From: Cohnella sp. WQ 127256
GTDB lineage: Bacteria; Bacillota; Bacilli; Paenibacillales; Paenibacillaceae
Length of the DNA: 64,000 nt
Reading direction: 5' to 3'
NCBI RefSeq assembly: GCF_024519285.1
Contig: NZ_JAMZCY010000001.1
Coordinates: forward strand, 1,364,001-1,428,000
Shown here one piece after another: positions 1 to 8,195 of this stretch; the stretch's first letter is position 1; each line of letters begins with the position of its first letter. The position numbers were made by a program, and so were the translations under genes. The notes beneath the pieces are model-generated. The model was given only the letters and a program-made list of their open reading frames with translations. It ran no database searches and was not told where the DNA came from.

Positions 1-594
1 AAATGTGCCTATTGGAAATTCAACATCCATACCACCTTGCGTTGGAACACTGCTATCGATCCCGACAAATGCACTCACTTCGTTCTCATATTTGTTCACA
101 TAATCTATTCCGTAAATACCTGCAATGGAGTGACCCATTAGAATGTATCGGTCAATGTTAAGACTCTGTAAAGCTTCATGAATTTCACTTACGATATTCT
201 CTGTGGTTCGTTCCTTTTTGGTTCCATCACTTAATCCATAGCCAAAAGGCTCAACCGCGACAACTTTGTAAAATGGAGATAGCTCATCTATGAGAGGTTT
301 AAAATCAAGTGCTGGTGCTGCTGTTCCATAGCCAGGTAGAAGCACGATTGTTTCTTCGCCTTTTCCTTGAATCAAAACGTTCATATTTTTCCCATCCACA
401 GGTACTAATTGACCATAGTGTTCTATTTTCCCCTTTTCCGATTTGTTGCTGACAATATTAACGATATAAACAATGGCTAGAAAAAGAACTATTGCTATAA
501 TGATTGCCCCTATTATTTTAAGTAGAATGTTGAGAATTCTACTTACTCTCGTACCCTTCTTTATTTTAATTCCTTCGTTTGGATTCACTCTCAT
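1..594 (-). CDS. Alpha/beta hydrolase, membrane-anchored (C-terminus beyond window edge)
   Basis: Reading the minus strand from an ATG at 592-594 gives 198 open codons that run off the left edge of the window. A basic N-terminus is followed by one membrane segment at about residues 20-47. The extracytoplasmic part has an oxyanion-type LLPGYG loop and the nucleophile elbow GHSIAG, so it is an alpha/beta hydrolase of the lipase/esterase/peptidase type held at the membrane. An AGGAGA ribosome binding site lies just upstream of the ATG. The acid and His of the triad must lie outside the window. The substrate is unknown. Confidence 0.8.
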   Translation of the reverse strand, partial: MRVNPNEGIKIKKGTRVSRILNILLKIIGAIIIAIVLFLAIVYIVNIVSNKSEKGKIEHYGQLVPVDGKNMNVLIQGKGEETIVLLPGYGTAAPALDFKPLIDELSPFYKVVAVEPFGYGLSDGTKKERTTENIVSEIHEALQSLNIDRYILMGHSIAGIYGIDYVNKYENEVSAFVGIDSSVPTQGGMDVEFPIGTF

Positions 595-773
595 CTTCTC
601 CTGTCTTCATCTCTGTATTAGGCTGCCACGAACCGGGCTGCTAAGAGAAGCTTATATGAAGAAGATGTACTCCCTATGACGACAATATGAACGGAATATG
701 AACAGGTAAAAAAAATGCTACAACCTTCACGTCCGAGAAGCTTGCACATGATGTCGTAACATGGAAAATTCGT

Positions 774-2132
774 TTACTGTGTCGATGTTGTGATGGGCAA
801 GGTGACAATGAAGGTCGTCCCTCGGTCGATTTCACTTTCTACTTGGATGTTACCTTGGTGAAGAGATACGATCTGTTTAACAATCGCCAGCCCCATACCG
901 CTACCATCGTACTTACGGCTGTGAGAACGATCCGCCTTAAAAAATCGCTCGAATATTTGCTTCTGATCTTCTTGTGAAATGCCAATACCAGCGTCGGATA
1001 CGCGGATTGTCACGTTACTGGTATCTTGCTTGATGCTGACGTTAATAACTCCGCCATCCTTAGAAAATTTGATGCTATTGCCAAGTAAATTAGTCCATAC
1101 CTGATTTAACAGGTCATGGTCAGCAGTTAAGGTAACCGTCGGCAAATTGAGCTCGAAAGTGATGTTGCGAATCGACCATTGTGGCTGAATTGCGACGATA
1201 ACTCGTCTTATCTGTTCATCAAGACGGAGTGTGACTAGGTGCAACTGCTGTGACTGCGATTCAAGCAAGCTTAGCTTTAACAGGCTATCGCTCATCTTGG
1301 ACATCCGCTCCGCTTCAGCGATGATAATGTCGAGATAACGGCTTCGCTCGTTATCTGCGATGTTTACTTGCTTAAGCGCTATAGCATAGCCGGATATCGA
1401 GGTGAGCGGCGACTGAACTTCATGCGACACGTTGGCAACGAAGTCCCGCCGCATCTGTTCAAGTTGTTGCAGATCGTGCATCATTTCCTCGAAGCTTTGG
1501 GCTAACGTTCCCAATTCGCTTTTTTGTTTAATATTCAGCTTGACATTGAAATCCCCAGCTGCAATCCGCTTTGTCGCTTTGGTCAACTTGTTAAGTGGTC
1601 TTACTAGGAATATAGAGGCAATCAGAATCAATAAGCTTCCTGCTAACAACGAATAGGCCGAAAAGTTCAATACCCATGTAAGGAGAAAAGAGGAGGAAGG
1701 ATTAAGCGGCACCACAAACATCGCTTTTGTTCCTATTTCCGTTTGCAACGGCAACCCGAAGAGAGCAGGTTCAGATACAGACGTGTTGACTTCAATAATT
1801 TCTCCATCTAGTACTTTCTTTATTTGCTCCATAGTCACAGTGGAGTGTCCGTTAAACACTCCGTAAGACTGAAACTGGCCCGATATGTCATAAATTCGGA
1901 TAAAATAAGAATCGAGTTGCTTCATTCCACTCACGAATGAGTCAGCTTCACTGAGAGGCATTTTGTCGTAAATGCGGGCGATATCTTGGCTAAAGTGAAG
2001 TAAGGTGGTGTGCAAATTTTCGTTCATTCTATCTTTAAATACCCAGGTCGCAACAAAAAAAGCGATGGTAGTGCCTCCGATTACTGAGATTAGAAATGTC
2101 AGGACTACGCGTATATATAAGGATCTGATCAT
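774..2132 (-). CDS. Sensor histidine kinase (HssS-like layout)
   Basis: A membrane histidine kinase of 452 aa. Visible parts are TM1 (about 8-30), an extracytoplasmic sensor (about 31-150), TM2 (about 157-177), HAMP (about 178-230), a dimerisation helix with phospho-acceptor His237 in SHEVQSPLT, and a HATPase domain with an N box (NLLGNSIKF) and the G box GSGMGLAIV. The H box is slightly unusual, with EVQSP in place of the common ELRTP. It overlaps the upstream regulator gene by 4 bases, so the two are translationally coupled. The overall layout resembles haem-sensing HssS kinases, but no hrtAB exporter lies nearby, so the signal is left open. Confidence 0.9.
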   Translation of the reverse strand: MIRSLYIRVVLTFLISVIGGTTIAFFVATWVFKDRMNENLHTTLLHFSQDIARIYDKMPLSEADSFVSGMKQLDSYFIRIYDISGQFQSYGVFNGHSTVTMEQIKKVLDGEIIEVNTSVSEPALFGLPLQTEIGTKAMFVVPLNPSSSFLLTWVLNFSAYSLLAGSLLILIASIFLVRPLNKLTKATKRIAAGDFNVKLNIKQKSELGTLAQSFEEMMHDLQQLEQMRRDFVANVSHEVQSPLTSISGYAIALKQVNIADNERSRYLDIIIAEAERMSKMSDSLLKLSLLESQSQQLHLVTLRLDEQIRRVIVAIQPQWSIRNITFELNLPTVTLTADHDLLNQVWTNLLGNSIKFSKDGGVINVSIKQDTSNVTIRVSDAGIGISQEDQKQIFERFFKADRSHSRKYDGSGMGLAIVKQIVSLHQGNIQVESEIDRGTTFIVTLPITTSTQ

Positions 2133-2803
2133 TCGTTGACCTCAAGCCGGTATCCAAGCCCACGTACCGTTTCAATACGAAAATCGGGTGTAGTCGCGAA
2201 CCGTTCACGCAGGCGTTTAATATGTACGTCTATCGTTCGATCATCTCCAGCGTAATCGATCCCCCATATTTGATCAATTAATTGCTCGCGCGTAAAGATT
2301 TGTCCGGGTGTTCCAGCAAGCTTATAAAGTAATTCGAACTCCTTAAGTGGCAACGTGAGCGACTCCGTCCCTTTCATCACCTTATAGGTCTGCCGATCAA
2401 GTATGACGTTGCCGAACCGAATACTCTGAGTGGTGCCAATCCGATATCGTTTTAGGAGTGCCCTAACTCGAACGGTCAGCTCCACCGGATCGAACGGCTT
2501 CGTCAAGTAATCATCCGTCCCGAGCTGGAAGCCTTTCACTTTCTCCCATGTTTCTCCCCTGGCTGTCAGCATGAGCAGCGGAAGATCCGGGTTAGCCTTT
2601 CGAAGCTCCTTGCATAACGTCCAACCATCCATAATTGGCATCATAATATCGAGCACGACAAGATCGACTTGCGTCGAGGCATAGACGGCAAGTGCTTCCT
2701 TACCATCAGCGGCTTCGACTGTGGCTAATCCGTCATTACGTAGAAATAAACAGACGAGTTCGCGAATGTTCGCATCGTCATCAGCAACTAGAATAGTAGG
2801 CAT
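2129..2803 (-). CDS. OmpR-family response regulator (HssR-like)
   Basis: A response regulator of 224 aa with an N-terminal receiver (acidic cluster ADDD near residues 7-10, phospho-acceptor Asp52 in VLDIMMP, Lys102 in TKPF) and a C-terminal winged-helix DNA-binding domain ending in the typical VRGLGYRL. It is the first gene of a two-gene operon with the kinase at 774-2132. The sequence around LPLKEFELL and FTREQLIDQIWG is like regulators annotated HssR in Bacillus relatives. This is a family resemblance recalled, not a search result. The ATG is preceded by an AGGAAAGAGGGA ribosome binding site. Confidence 0.9.
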   Translation of the reverse strand: MPTILVADDDANIRELVCLFLRNDGLATVEAADGKEALAVYASTQVDLVVLDIMMPIMDGWTLCKELRKANPDLPLLMLTARGETWEKVKGFQLGTDDYLTKPFDPVELTVRVRALLKRYRIGTTQSIRFGNVILDRQTYKVMKGTESLTLPLKEFELLYKLAGTPGQIFTREQLIDQIWGIDYAGDDRTIDVHIKRLRERFATTPDFRIETVRGLGYRLEVNE

Positions 2804-2846
2804 CCGTTCCCTCTTTCCTTGTGTCCCATCCCATATAGTAAATAAC

Positions 2847-2874
2847 TATTATACTATAATTAGAGCCATCGTGA
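2847..2874 (-). promoter_or_regulatory. Candidate sigma-A promoter of the two-component operon
   Basis: On the minus strand a perfect -10 TATAAT (2847-2852) lies 16 bases after a weak -35 TTCACG (2869-2874), about 45 bases upstream of the response regulator ATG. Confidence 0.4.
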
Positions 2875-2955
2875 ATTCTTAATTTTCCCAATAAGAGGAA
2901 ATAAATACAATGTATTTATCCTACCTAAATTTATGCTAAATTCCAGCTCCTTTGA

Positions 2956-2984
2956 TTGATACATTCCAAAATTTTCTTTATATT
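2956..2984 (+). promoter_or_regulatory. Candidate sigma-A promoter of the DUF5050 gene
   Basis: TTGATA (2956-2961), a 17-base spacer and TATATT (2979-2984) make a good sigma-A promoter about 40 bases before the start at 3026. It diverges from the two-component promoter. Confidence 0.55.
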
Positions 2985-3025
2985 ATTAATTGGCAATATA
3001 CGACAAAAAACGAAAGAGGATCTCC

Positions 3026-3943
3026 ATGAAAAAAACACTACTCACGTTCGGCTTTATTTTATCTCTCATTCTGGGAAGCATTCCTGCAATGGCTGCATCG
3101 CCAGCCAAGCCAGTTCTCGTCTGGGCCGGAGACTATTCAGATGAAAACTGGATAGGCGTTAATGCTACGACACTGGATGGCAAAACAAACCCGACCAAGC
3201 GGTTAATTAAAGAAGACGCGCGTTTCCTCGCCGTTGCCGGAGACTGGGTTTATTTCCTTAAGCAAGATCCCGACTCCGAAGTCGTTGCTGGGAATATTAC
3301 AAAAATGAAGAAAGACGGTACGAAATCAACTGAAATCACAAAAGGCAACAAAGTATCGAACTTCTCCATTGATGACCAGACCATCTACTACGGCGCATAC
3401 GATGAAAATTACGAAGTTCAGCTCTGGTCTATGAAGCTCGACGGTTCGGGCAGCAAGCTGATTTCCAAGGAGCTTGTGTCCTGGTCTTATCAAGCCTCCA
3501 AGGGGACGATCTTCTACGTCAATACGAGAGAGGATTCCAAGCTATACAGCATGAAGCCCGACGGAAAGAGCAAATCTGCGATTTCCAAAGCCGAGGTCGA
3601 TCCCTACAACGGATACAAGCTCTATGACGGCGTACTGTATTACTCAGAATCCAGCACCCCAACAGTCGCCTACTTGCAAGATCTTAACGGAAAGAACAAA
3701 GTAAAAATCACTTCTAAGGCCAATATTCGGCCAATCTCCTATCAGAAGCAACTGTTTTATTATGAAGAAGCAACGACAGATAAGAACGGAACTGTAACCG
3801 CATTGTCTTTAGTCCAAGTCAAACGCGATGGCACCCAAAAGAAAACGATCGCTAAGCTTGCCGTAGGCGACCAATTCGTCGGAAGTGATGGTAATACGTT
3901 CGTATATAAAACTGCCAAGAACAAATTCTATACCGTCAAGTAA
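3026..3943 (+). CDS. Secreted DUF5050-type beta-propeller-like protein
   Basis: A 305-aa secreted protein. The start is the ATG at 3026, preceded by an AGAGGA ribosome binding site; an in-frame ATG 12 codons earlier would bury the signal peptide. The signal peptide (MKKTLLTFGF onward) should be cut after IPAMA. The mature part has several degenerate repeats of the form LWSMKLDGSGSKLISK and LYSMKPDGKSKSAISK, the pattern of DUF5050 / LDL-receptor-like propeller blades. It stands alone between two divergent or convergent units. The ligand is unknown; a cell-surface or matrix role is only inference. Confidence 0.8.
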   Translation: MKKTLLTFGFILSLILGSIPAMAASPAKPVLVWAGDYSDENWIGVNATTLDGKTNPTKRLIKEDARFLAVAGDWVYFLKQDPDSEVVAGNITKMKKDGTKSTEITKGNKVSNFSIDDQTIYYGAYDENYEVQLWSMKLDGSGSKLISKELVSWSYQASKGTIFYVNTREDSKLYSMKPDGKSKSAISKAEVDPYNGYKLYDGVLYYSESSTPTVAYLQDLNGKNKVKITSKANIRPISYQKQLFYYEEATTDKNGTVTALSLVQVKRDGTQKKTIAKLAVGDQFVGSDGNTFVYKTAKNKFYTVK

Positions 3944-3947
3944 GTAA

Positions 3948-3995
3948 AAGAAGGGCCGTTTACCGGAGCACTCCTGCCGGTAAACGCCCTTCTTT
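3948..3995. terminator. Bidirectional intrinsic terminator
   Basis: Long inverted repeat (left arm 3948-3966, right arm 3977-3995, one bulge), flanked by A-rich and T-rich tails. It sits between the converging DUF5050 and sulfurtransferase genes and can serve both. Confidence 0.8.
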
Positions 3996-4016
3996 ACATA
4001 CGATCCGACTTTCTCT

Positions 4017-4838
4017 TCAACCAAAATCTACTGGAGTACTGGAGTCATTGCCCCATTCTTCCCAGGAAGCCTCGTAGGGGCGGATGCTGAATACTCCCGC
4101 AGAACGGAGCGCAAGATATAACACTGAACCACGAATATTTTGCTGACAATATGGAATTATTGTTTTTGTTTCGTCTACCCCGAGTACTAACAAAGATTCA
4201 AAGATTTCTTTCTTTGAACGAAGCAAGGGCACTTCATCCAAACTAAATACCTGGCTCCATTCCAAATGAATTGAACCTGGTATTCGCCCACCTCTTTTGG
4301 AATAACATGTATCCCCTAAGTATTCCTCTTTTGAACGAGCATCCAATATGACGACATCATTACGATGTAGATTTTCCTGAATATACGATTTTGTTGCAAT
4401 CTTATTTGTATTTATAGTGGTCACGAAAGTTCCACGCGTCGGATGTTCCTCTACCGTTTGGAGTGGCTTTCCACTTCTAACCCAAGAGGTAAATCCCCCT
4501 TGCAGCCATTTCACATTTTCATGACCGTAATACTCCAACAAATAAAATAATCTAGCCGCATCGTATTGATTACCGCTATCATAGACAACAACAATAGAAT
4601 CATTGTTAATACCGAGTAACTCTGCTTTTTCTCTAAAATCTTCTGAAGATGTATTTCCTACAATCTCTTCATTTGGATCTGTAAAATAGGTATAACCCTT
4701 TGCATGAACGGCATGCGGAATATGCCCATCAGCATATCCTTCCTTGCGAGCATCCACGATACGCACCTTTGGATGCAGAAGATTCGTAAATAACCACTCC
4801 ACATCAACTATGACATCATCCATATGAGTGATTGCCAC
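4017..4838 (-). CDS. Two-domain sulfurtransferase (rhodanese / mercaptopyruvate type), copy 2
   Basis: Two rhodanese folds in tandem, 273 aa. The C-terminal domain has the active-site loop with Cys231 in PYCQQNIRG. The N-terminal domain is the usual inactive half, with Asp in VVVYDSGN where Cys would be. The most likely start is GTG at 4838: the sequence just upstream is AGAGGAGG at good spacing, while an ATG at 4859 lies upstream of and includes that ribosome binding site. Third gene of the cysK operon and a clear paralogue of the preceding gene. Probably transfers sulfane sulfur from thiosulfate or 3-mercaptopyruvate; which donor is not decided by sequence. Confidence 0.88.
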   Translation of the reverse strand: MAITHMDDVIVDVEWLFTNLLHPKVRIVDARKEGYADGHIPHAVHAKGYTYFTDPNEEIVGNTSSEDFREKAELLGINNDSIVVVYDSGNQYDAARLFYLLEYYGHENVKWLQGGFTSWVRSGKPLQTVEEHPTRGTFVTTINTNKIATKSYIQENLHRNDVVILDARSKEEYLGDTCYSKRGGRIPGSIHLEWSQVFSLDEVPLLRSKKEIFESLLVLGVDETKTIIPYCQQNIRGSVLYLALRSAGVFSIRPYEASWEEWGNDSSTPVDFG

Positions 4839-4865
4839 TTTGTTTCCTCCTCTAATCATTCCGTA

Positions 4866-5699
4866 TTATAAGCTCGCTATAACAGTGTTTTTTGAATTCC
4901 CCCACTCCGCCCAGGATCCTTCGTAAGGCCGAATATGCCGATAATCCAGTAATCTGAGTACAAAATAAAGGTGAGCACCTCGTACATTAGATTGGCAGTA
5001 AGGCACGATCGCTTTCTCCTTCACCACACCTATGCTTTCAAAGAGTTGTTTTAACACCGGGTAACTTTTGAATTTGGGCTGATCGAGGATCGTTATATCA
5101 ATGGTTTCTGTCCACTCTAGATGAACTGCGCCCGGGATATATCCACCTCGTTCGTTACTTCTCAAATCTATGCCACGAAATTCCTCTAACGTACGGGTAT
5201 CAAGATGAACCACTTGTTCCCCGTTCAATTCCTGTTGTACCTGATCAATTGTCGAGATTAAGTCTGGATTGGGAGTTGCGACAACTCCCCCTCGGTGGGG
5301 TTCAATTGTTTCTTTGGAAATCGGTTTTCCGTTCGCTTTCCACGAGGTGAAGCCACCATTCAATATTCTGACTTTGTTCCAATGGCCGTAATATTCAAAA
5401 GCATAGAAAATACGTGCGGCATTGTTGGAATATCCATCGTCGTATACAAGAATGATTGTATCAGACTCTATTCCCCGTTCTTTCGCCAGCTCTGCAAACC
5501 GGTCAGAAGGAACGATATGAATTCCGTCCTCCGCTTTCATCTGTCCGGGGGTCAGGGAGAATGCTTTGGGAATATGCCCTTCCTCATAGCCTTTCGGACG
5601 TGCGTCGATGATTACGACTTGCTCATCAAGCAATCGTTGCTCCACCCAGTCAGCACTCACTAGTAAAAATTCGTTAGGATACTGTTCTGCTAATTCCAT
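4866..5699 (-). CDS. Two-domain sulfurtransferase (rhodanese / mercaptopyruvate type), copy 1
   Basis: 277 aa with two rhodanese domains. The catalytic Cys235 is in PYCQSNVRG of the second domain; the first domain has Asp in LVYDDGYS. The ATG at 5699 is chosen because GGGAGGTG lies just upstream; longer in-frame extensions would run into cysK. It starts 17 bases after the cysK stop and is followed, 27 bases later, by a second sulfurtransferase gene. Both catalytic loops carry Asn where many family members have Gly. Its place behind cysK suggests a role in cysteine-derived or thiosulfate sulfur trafficking. Confidence 0.88.
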   Translation of the reverse strand: MELAEQYPNEFLLVSADWVEQRLLDEQVVIIDARPKGYEEGHIPKAFSLTPGQMKAEDGIHIVPSDRFAELAKERGIESDTIILVYDDGYSNNAARIFYAFEYYGHWNKVRILNGGFTSWKANGKPISKETIEPHRGGVVATPNPDLISTIDQVQQELNGEQVVHLDTRTLEEFRGIDLRSNERGGYIPGAVHLEWTETIDITILDQPKFKSYPVLKQLFESIGVVKEKAIVPYCQSNVRGAHLYFVLRLLDYRHIRPYEGSWAEWGNSKNTVIASL

Positions 5700-5716
5700 A
5701 AAAAGCACCTCCCAAA

Positions 5717-6643
5717 TTAAAATAAGTCCATACTTAAGTAACGTTCTCCAGTATCTGGGGCTATGCATAGAATTCGTTTGTCTGGTCCAATTTTCTTTGC
5801 GGTTTCCAAGGCAGTCCACACAGAAGCGCCCGCAGAAGGTCCGACCAAGATCCCCTCTCGTGAAGCCAGCTCACGCATCGTACGAATGGCATCTTCATCC
5901 GACACTTGAACGATTTCGTTATATATGTCTGTATTCAATATAGAAGGAATAAAACCCGGACTTGTTCCGACCAATTTATGTGGACCCACTTGTCCTCCCG
6001 AGAGAACAGGGGAGCCTTTAGGTTCGACAACAACAATACGAATACCAGGTATATTTATTTTCAAGACTTCTCCGGTTCCTGTAATGGTTCCACCCGTTCC
6101 AGATGTTGCGATAAAAACATCTAGTCTCCCTTCCATCTGTTCAATAATTTCCTTAGCTGTCGTCCCCCTGTGGGCATCCGGATTAGCTGGATTCTCAAAC
6201 TGTTGGGGAATAAAGCTATTCGCAATTTCATTCTTTAATTCCAAAGCTTTCCGGATTGCGCCGGGCATTCTTTCCGCAGCAGGAGTGAGTACGACTTCTG
6301 CTCCATAGGCTTTAAGAATATTAATGCGTTCCAATGTCATATTGTCAGGCATGATCAATATGGCCCGATATCCTTTGGCTGCTGCGTTCATGGCCAATCC
6401 AATGCCAGTATTTCCACTAGTCGGTTCAATAATTGTGGATCCCGGCTTCAAGAAACCTGCATTTTCCGCCTGTATAATCATGTTATAAGCTGCTCTATCC
6501 TTCACACTGCCGCTTGGATTAAATGATTCTAGCTTCACGTATACTTCAGCATCATTCTGACTAACAAGTCGATTGAGTTTGACAACTGGTGTATCTCCAA
6601 TCAAATCTGTAACGCTATCATACATTTTACTAATTCGAGTCAT
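5717..6643 (-). CDS. cysK: Cysteine synthase (O-acetylserine sulfhydrylase)
   Basis: A PLP enzyme of 308 aa making L-cysteine from O-acetylserine and sulfide in the cytoplasm. Key motifs are Lys48 in SGSVKDRAAY (Schiff-base lysine), the substrate loop TSGNTGIGLA, the phosphate-binding GTGGTITGTG, and the late SAGASVW segment. The length is standard for CysK/CysM. It leads an operon with two sulfurtransferases and has a strong promoter with a small palindrome just downstream of the -10, which suggests repression. CysK and CysM cannot be fully told apart here; CysK is favoured. Confidence 0.93.
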   Translation of the reverse strand: MTRISKMYDSVTDLIGDTPVVKLNRLVSQNDAEVYVKLESFNPSGSVKDRAAYNMIIQAENAGFLKPGSTIIEPTSGNTGIGLAMNAAAKGYRAILIMPDNMTLERINILKAYGAEVVLTPAAERMPGAIRKALELKNEIANSFIPQQFENPANPDAHRGTTAKEIIEQMEGRLDVFIATSGTGGTITGTGEVLKINIPGIRIVVVEPKGSPVLSGGQVGPHKLVGTSPGFIPSILNTDIYNEIVQVSDEDAIRTMRELASREGILVGPSAGASVWTALETAKKIGPDKRILCIAPDTGERYLSMDLF

Positions 6644-6737
6644 CTTCTTTCCTACTTATTTTGAAAATAAAAAAGAAACCTACCCCATGATTCGGATTGG
6701 TCTCCAGTCGACTGGTTGATCAAATGAAATATTAATA

Positions 6738-6750
6738 CTTATCCTATAAG
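6738..6750. promoter_or_regulatory. Candidate repressor operator in the cysK leader
   Basis: The palindrome CTTAT-CCT-ATAAG lies about 18 bases downstream of the cysK -10, where a repressor would block transcription. Its look and context recall CymR-type control of sulfur genes, but I cannot match it to a CymR matrix here. Confidence 0.35.
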
Positions 6751-6767
6751 AATTATTGGATATCGTC

Positions 6768-6796
6768 AGTATAATTAACTAGCTCTACCCTGTCAA
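6768..6796 (-). promoter_or_regulatory. Sigma-A promoter of the cysK operon
   Basis: On the minus strand, a perfect -35 TTGACA (6791-6796), a 17-base spacer and -10 TATACT (6768-6773). The leader to the cysK ATG is about 120 bases and contains two perfect palindromes (6738-6750 and 6704-6715). Confidence 0.75.
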
Positions 6797-7019
6797 TAAT
6801 ATCAGGCATAAATAAGAAAAACTCATTCCTCGCGTCGCCGTGGAATAGCCGTTTCACAGACTCCTTCACTGTTATCTACTAGATAAACACAAAAAACGTC
6901 ACGGTATCCAGCCCGCAGACAACGGTCACATCTTTGAGTACCGCTTGATCCTGATAAGCCCCAAATAGCTTGGCAGGGTTACATGTCTAAATACTTCTAG
7001 TCATTCACAGGCATTGCAA
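6797..7019. other. Intergenic stretch with no recognised gene
   Basis: Between the cysK -35 and the end of gerAC. Short open frames exist on the minus strand but none has a ribosome binding site, a usual length or a recognisable domain. No clear terminator for the germination operon was found. Confidence 0.5.
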
Positions 7020-8195
7020 TTAGTCTCTTCTGTGCGTGATCGAATTAATCTCCGAATTCGAATGTTCTATATTTAAGTCAATATGGACATCACCAAGCTC
7101 ATTTTCATTTATCAATGTCGCTTCCGCTGCTGTGTTGGTCTTCCACTCTTGATAATGAAAACGATATAAGTGGTGTTCAAGATTATAAATATCCGTCTGT
7201 CTTTGCACACCTGCCAAGAATGATTTGCGAATTTCTTGTTCGATGGCCTCCGTCGTCTTCAGGGTTAATTGTTGGAACCCCAGCAAACTATTCTTAGTAC
7301 GGTTTACGATGTTGGCTGTCGCTTTTATATTGATATTGTAATGTAGTCCTCCTCCTGTATTATCAAGCCTTAACTTCGTTTTGGGATAATCAACGACGAT
7401 TTGAACCACTGGCTCCGTTTTATTCGGAACGGGAATGCCAGCGCGTATTGTCCCCTTCTGAATCCAGCGAAGTCCGTTCAGCTCTTCTAATGGCATGAAG
7501 CTTCTATAGGCTTCGTTTTTCAAGAAAATCGCCCCATCAAGCATCAGTTTTGGTTCAATTTTATCTTTCACATGCCATTGTTTTTTGTTCACCGCTAGTG
7601 TCGGAATACATGAAGTAAATCCAGGCTCGTTGATCTGTCCGATCAATCTGTGGAGCTTGATAGGCATAATTAAAGAAGTCTGGCTGTAGGTTCCTTGCGG
7701 TTCATGGAGGATGGTACTGAGTGGAGATTGACCGAAGAAACCGCCTGCTGAGAGGATATCCTTAACCGATTGTTTGGTTCCATACACCCAGGGCGTGCGG
7801 CGAAATTCATAATACCTGAGTAGGCTATCGTAAATTTCTCCAAATCCCTTCTTGAATGTCGATTCGCTAACCACGATTGCAGTCATATGCCCCCAATAAA
7901 TTCTCTCTTGCGCTGTTCGATATAGCTCAAATAGGGACTCTTCAAACGAGTTCCCTATCCCCTCGCCTACCCATACTTTAGTAGGCTGTTTCTGTCCATC
8001 GCTCGATTTGGCGACAGATTGAAAATCAATGAATTGGATGTAACCATAGTACTTTCCGTCCTTATAATCTACACCAATAGCAGAAGCATAACTCAACTTT
8101 TCAATATCCTTGACGTCTGTAGTGCAACCCGATGCGAATAATAATCCAGCCGTCACAACTAGCTTACATACCAAGTAACGCTTCAACCCGATCAC
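7020..8195 (-). CDS. gerAC: GerAC-family spore germination lipoprotein
   Basis: A 391-aa Ger(x)C subunit of a nutrient germinant receptor in the inner spore membrane. A signal peptide ends in the lipobox ASGC (Cys24). Family marks include the early segment LSYASAIGVDYKDG and a C-terminal domain with the QEIRKSFLAGVQRQTDIYNL helix region. It overlaps the end of gerAA by 4 bases and is the last gene of a three-gene operon. The germinant cannot be told. Confidence 0.92.
   Translation of the reverse strand: MIGLKRYLVCKLVVTAGLLFASGCTTDVKDIEKLSYASAIGVDYKDGKYYGYIQFIDFQSVAKSSDGQKQPTKVWVGEGIGNSFEESLFELYRTAQERIYWGHMTAIVVSESTFKKGFGEIYDSLLRYYEFRRTPWVYGTKQSVKDILSAGGFFGQSPLSTILHEPQGTYSQTSLIMPIKLHRLIGQINEPGFTSCIPTLAVNKKQWHVKDKIEPKLMLDGAIFLKNEAYRSFMPLEELNGLRWIQKGTIRAGIPVPNKTEPVVQIVVDYPKTKLRLDNTGGGLHYNINIKATANIVNRTKNSLLGFQQLTLKTTEAIEQEIRKSFLAGVQRQTDIYNLEHHLYRFHYQEWKTNTAAEATLINENELGDVHIDLNIEHSNSEINSITHRRD

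Noticed and set aside
774..2803. Firm HssRS assignment
   Set aside because: The proteins look similar to haem-sensing pairs, but the hrtAB exporter that normally goes with them is not in the window.
6797..7019. Short peptide-like frames between gerAC and cysK
   Set aside because: Two frames of about 30-38 codons on the minus strand, one running through the cysK promoter; no start site support or family resemblance.
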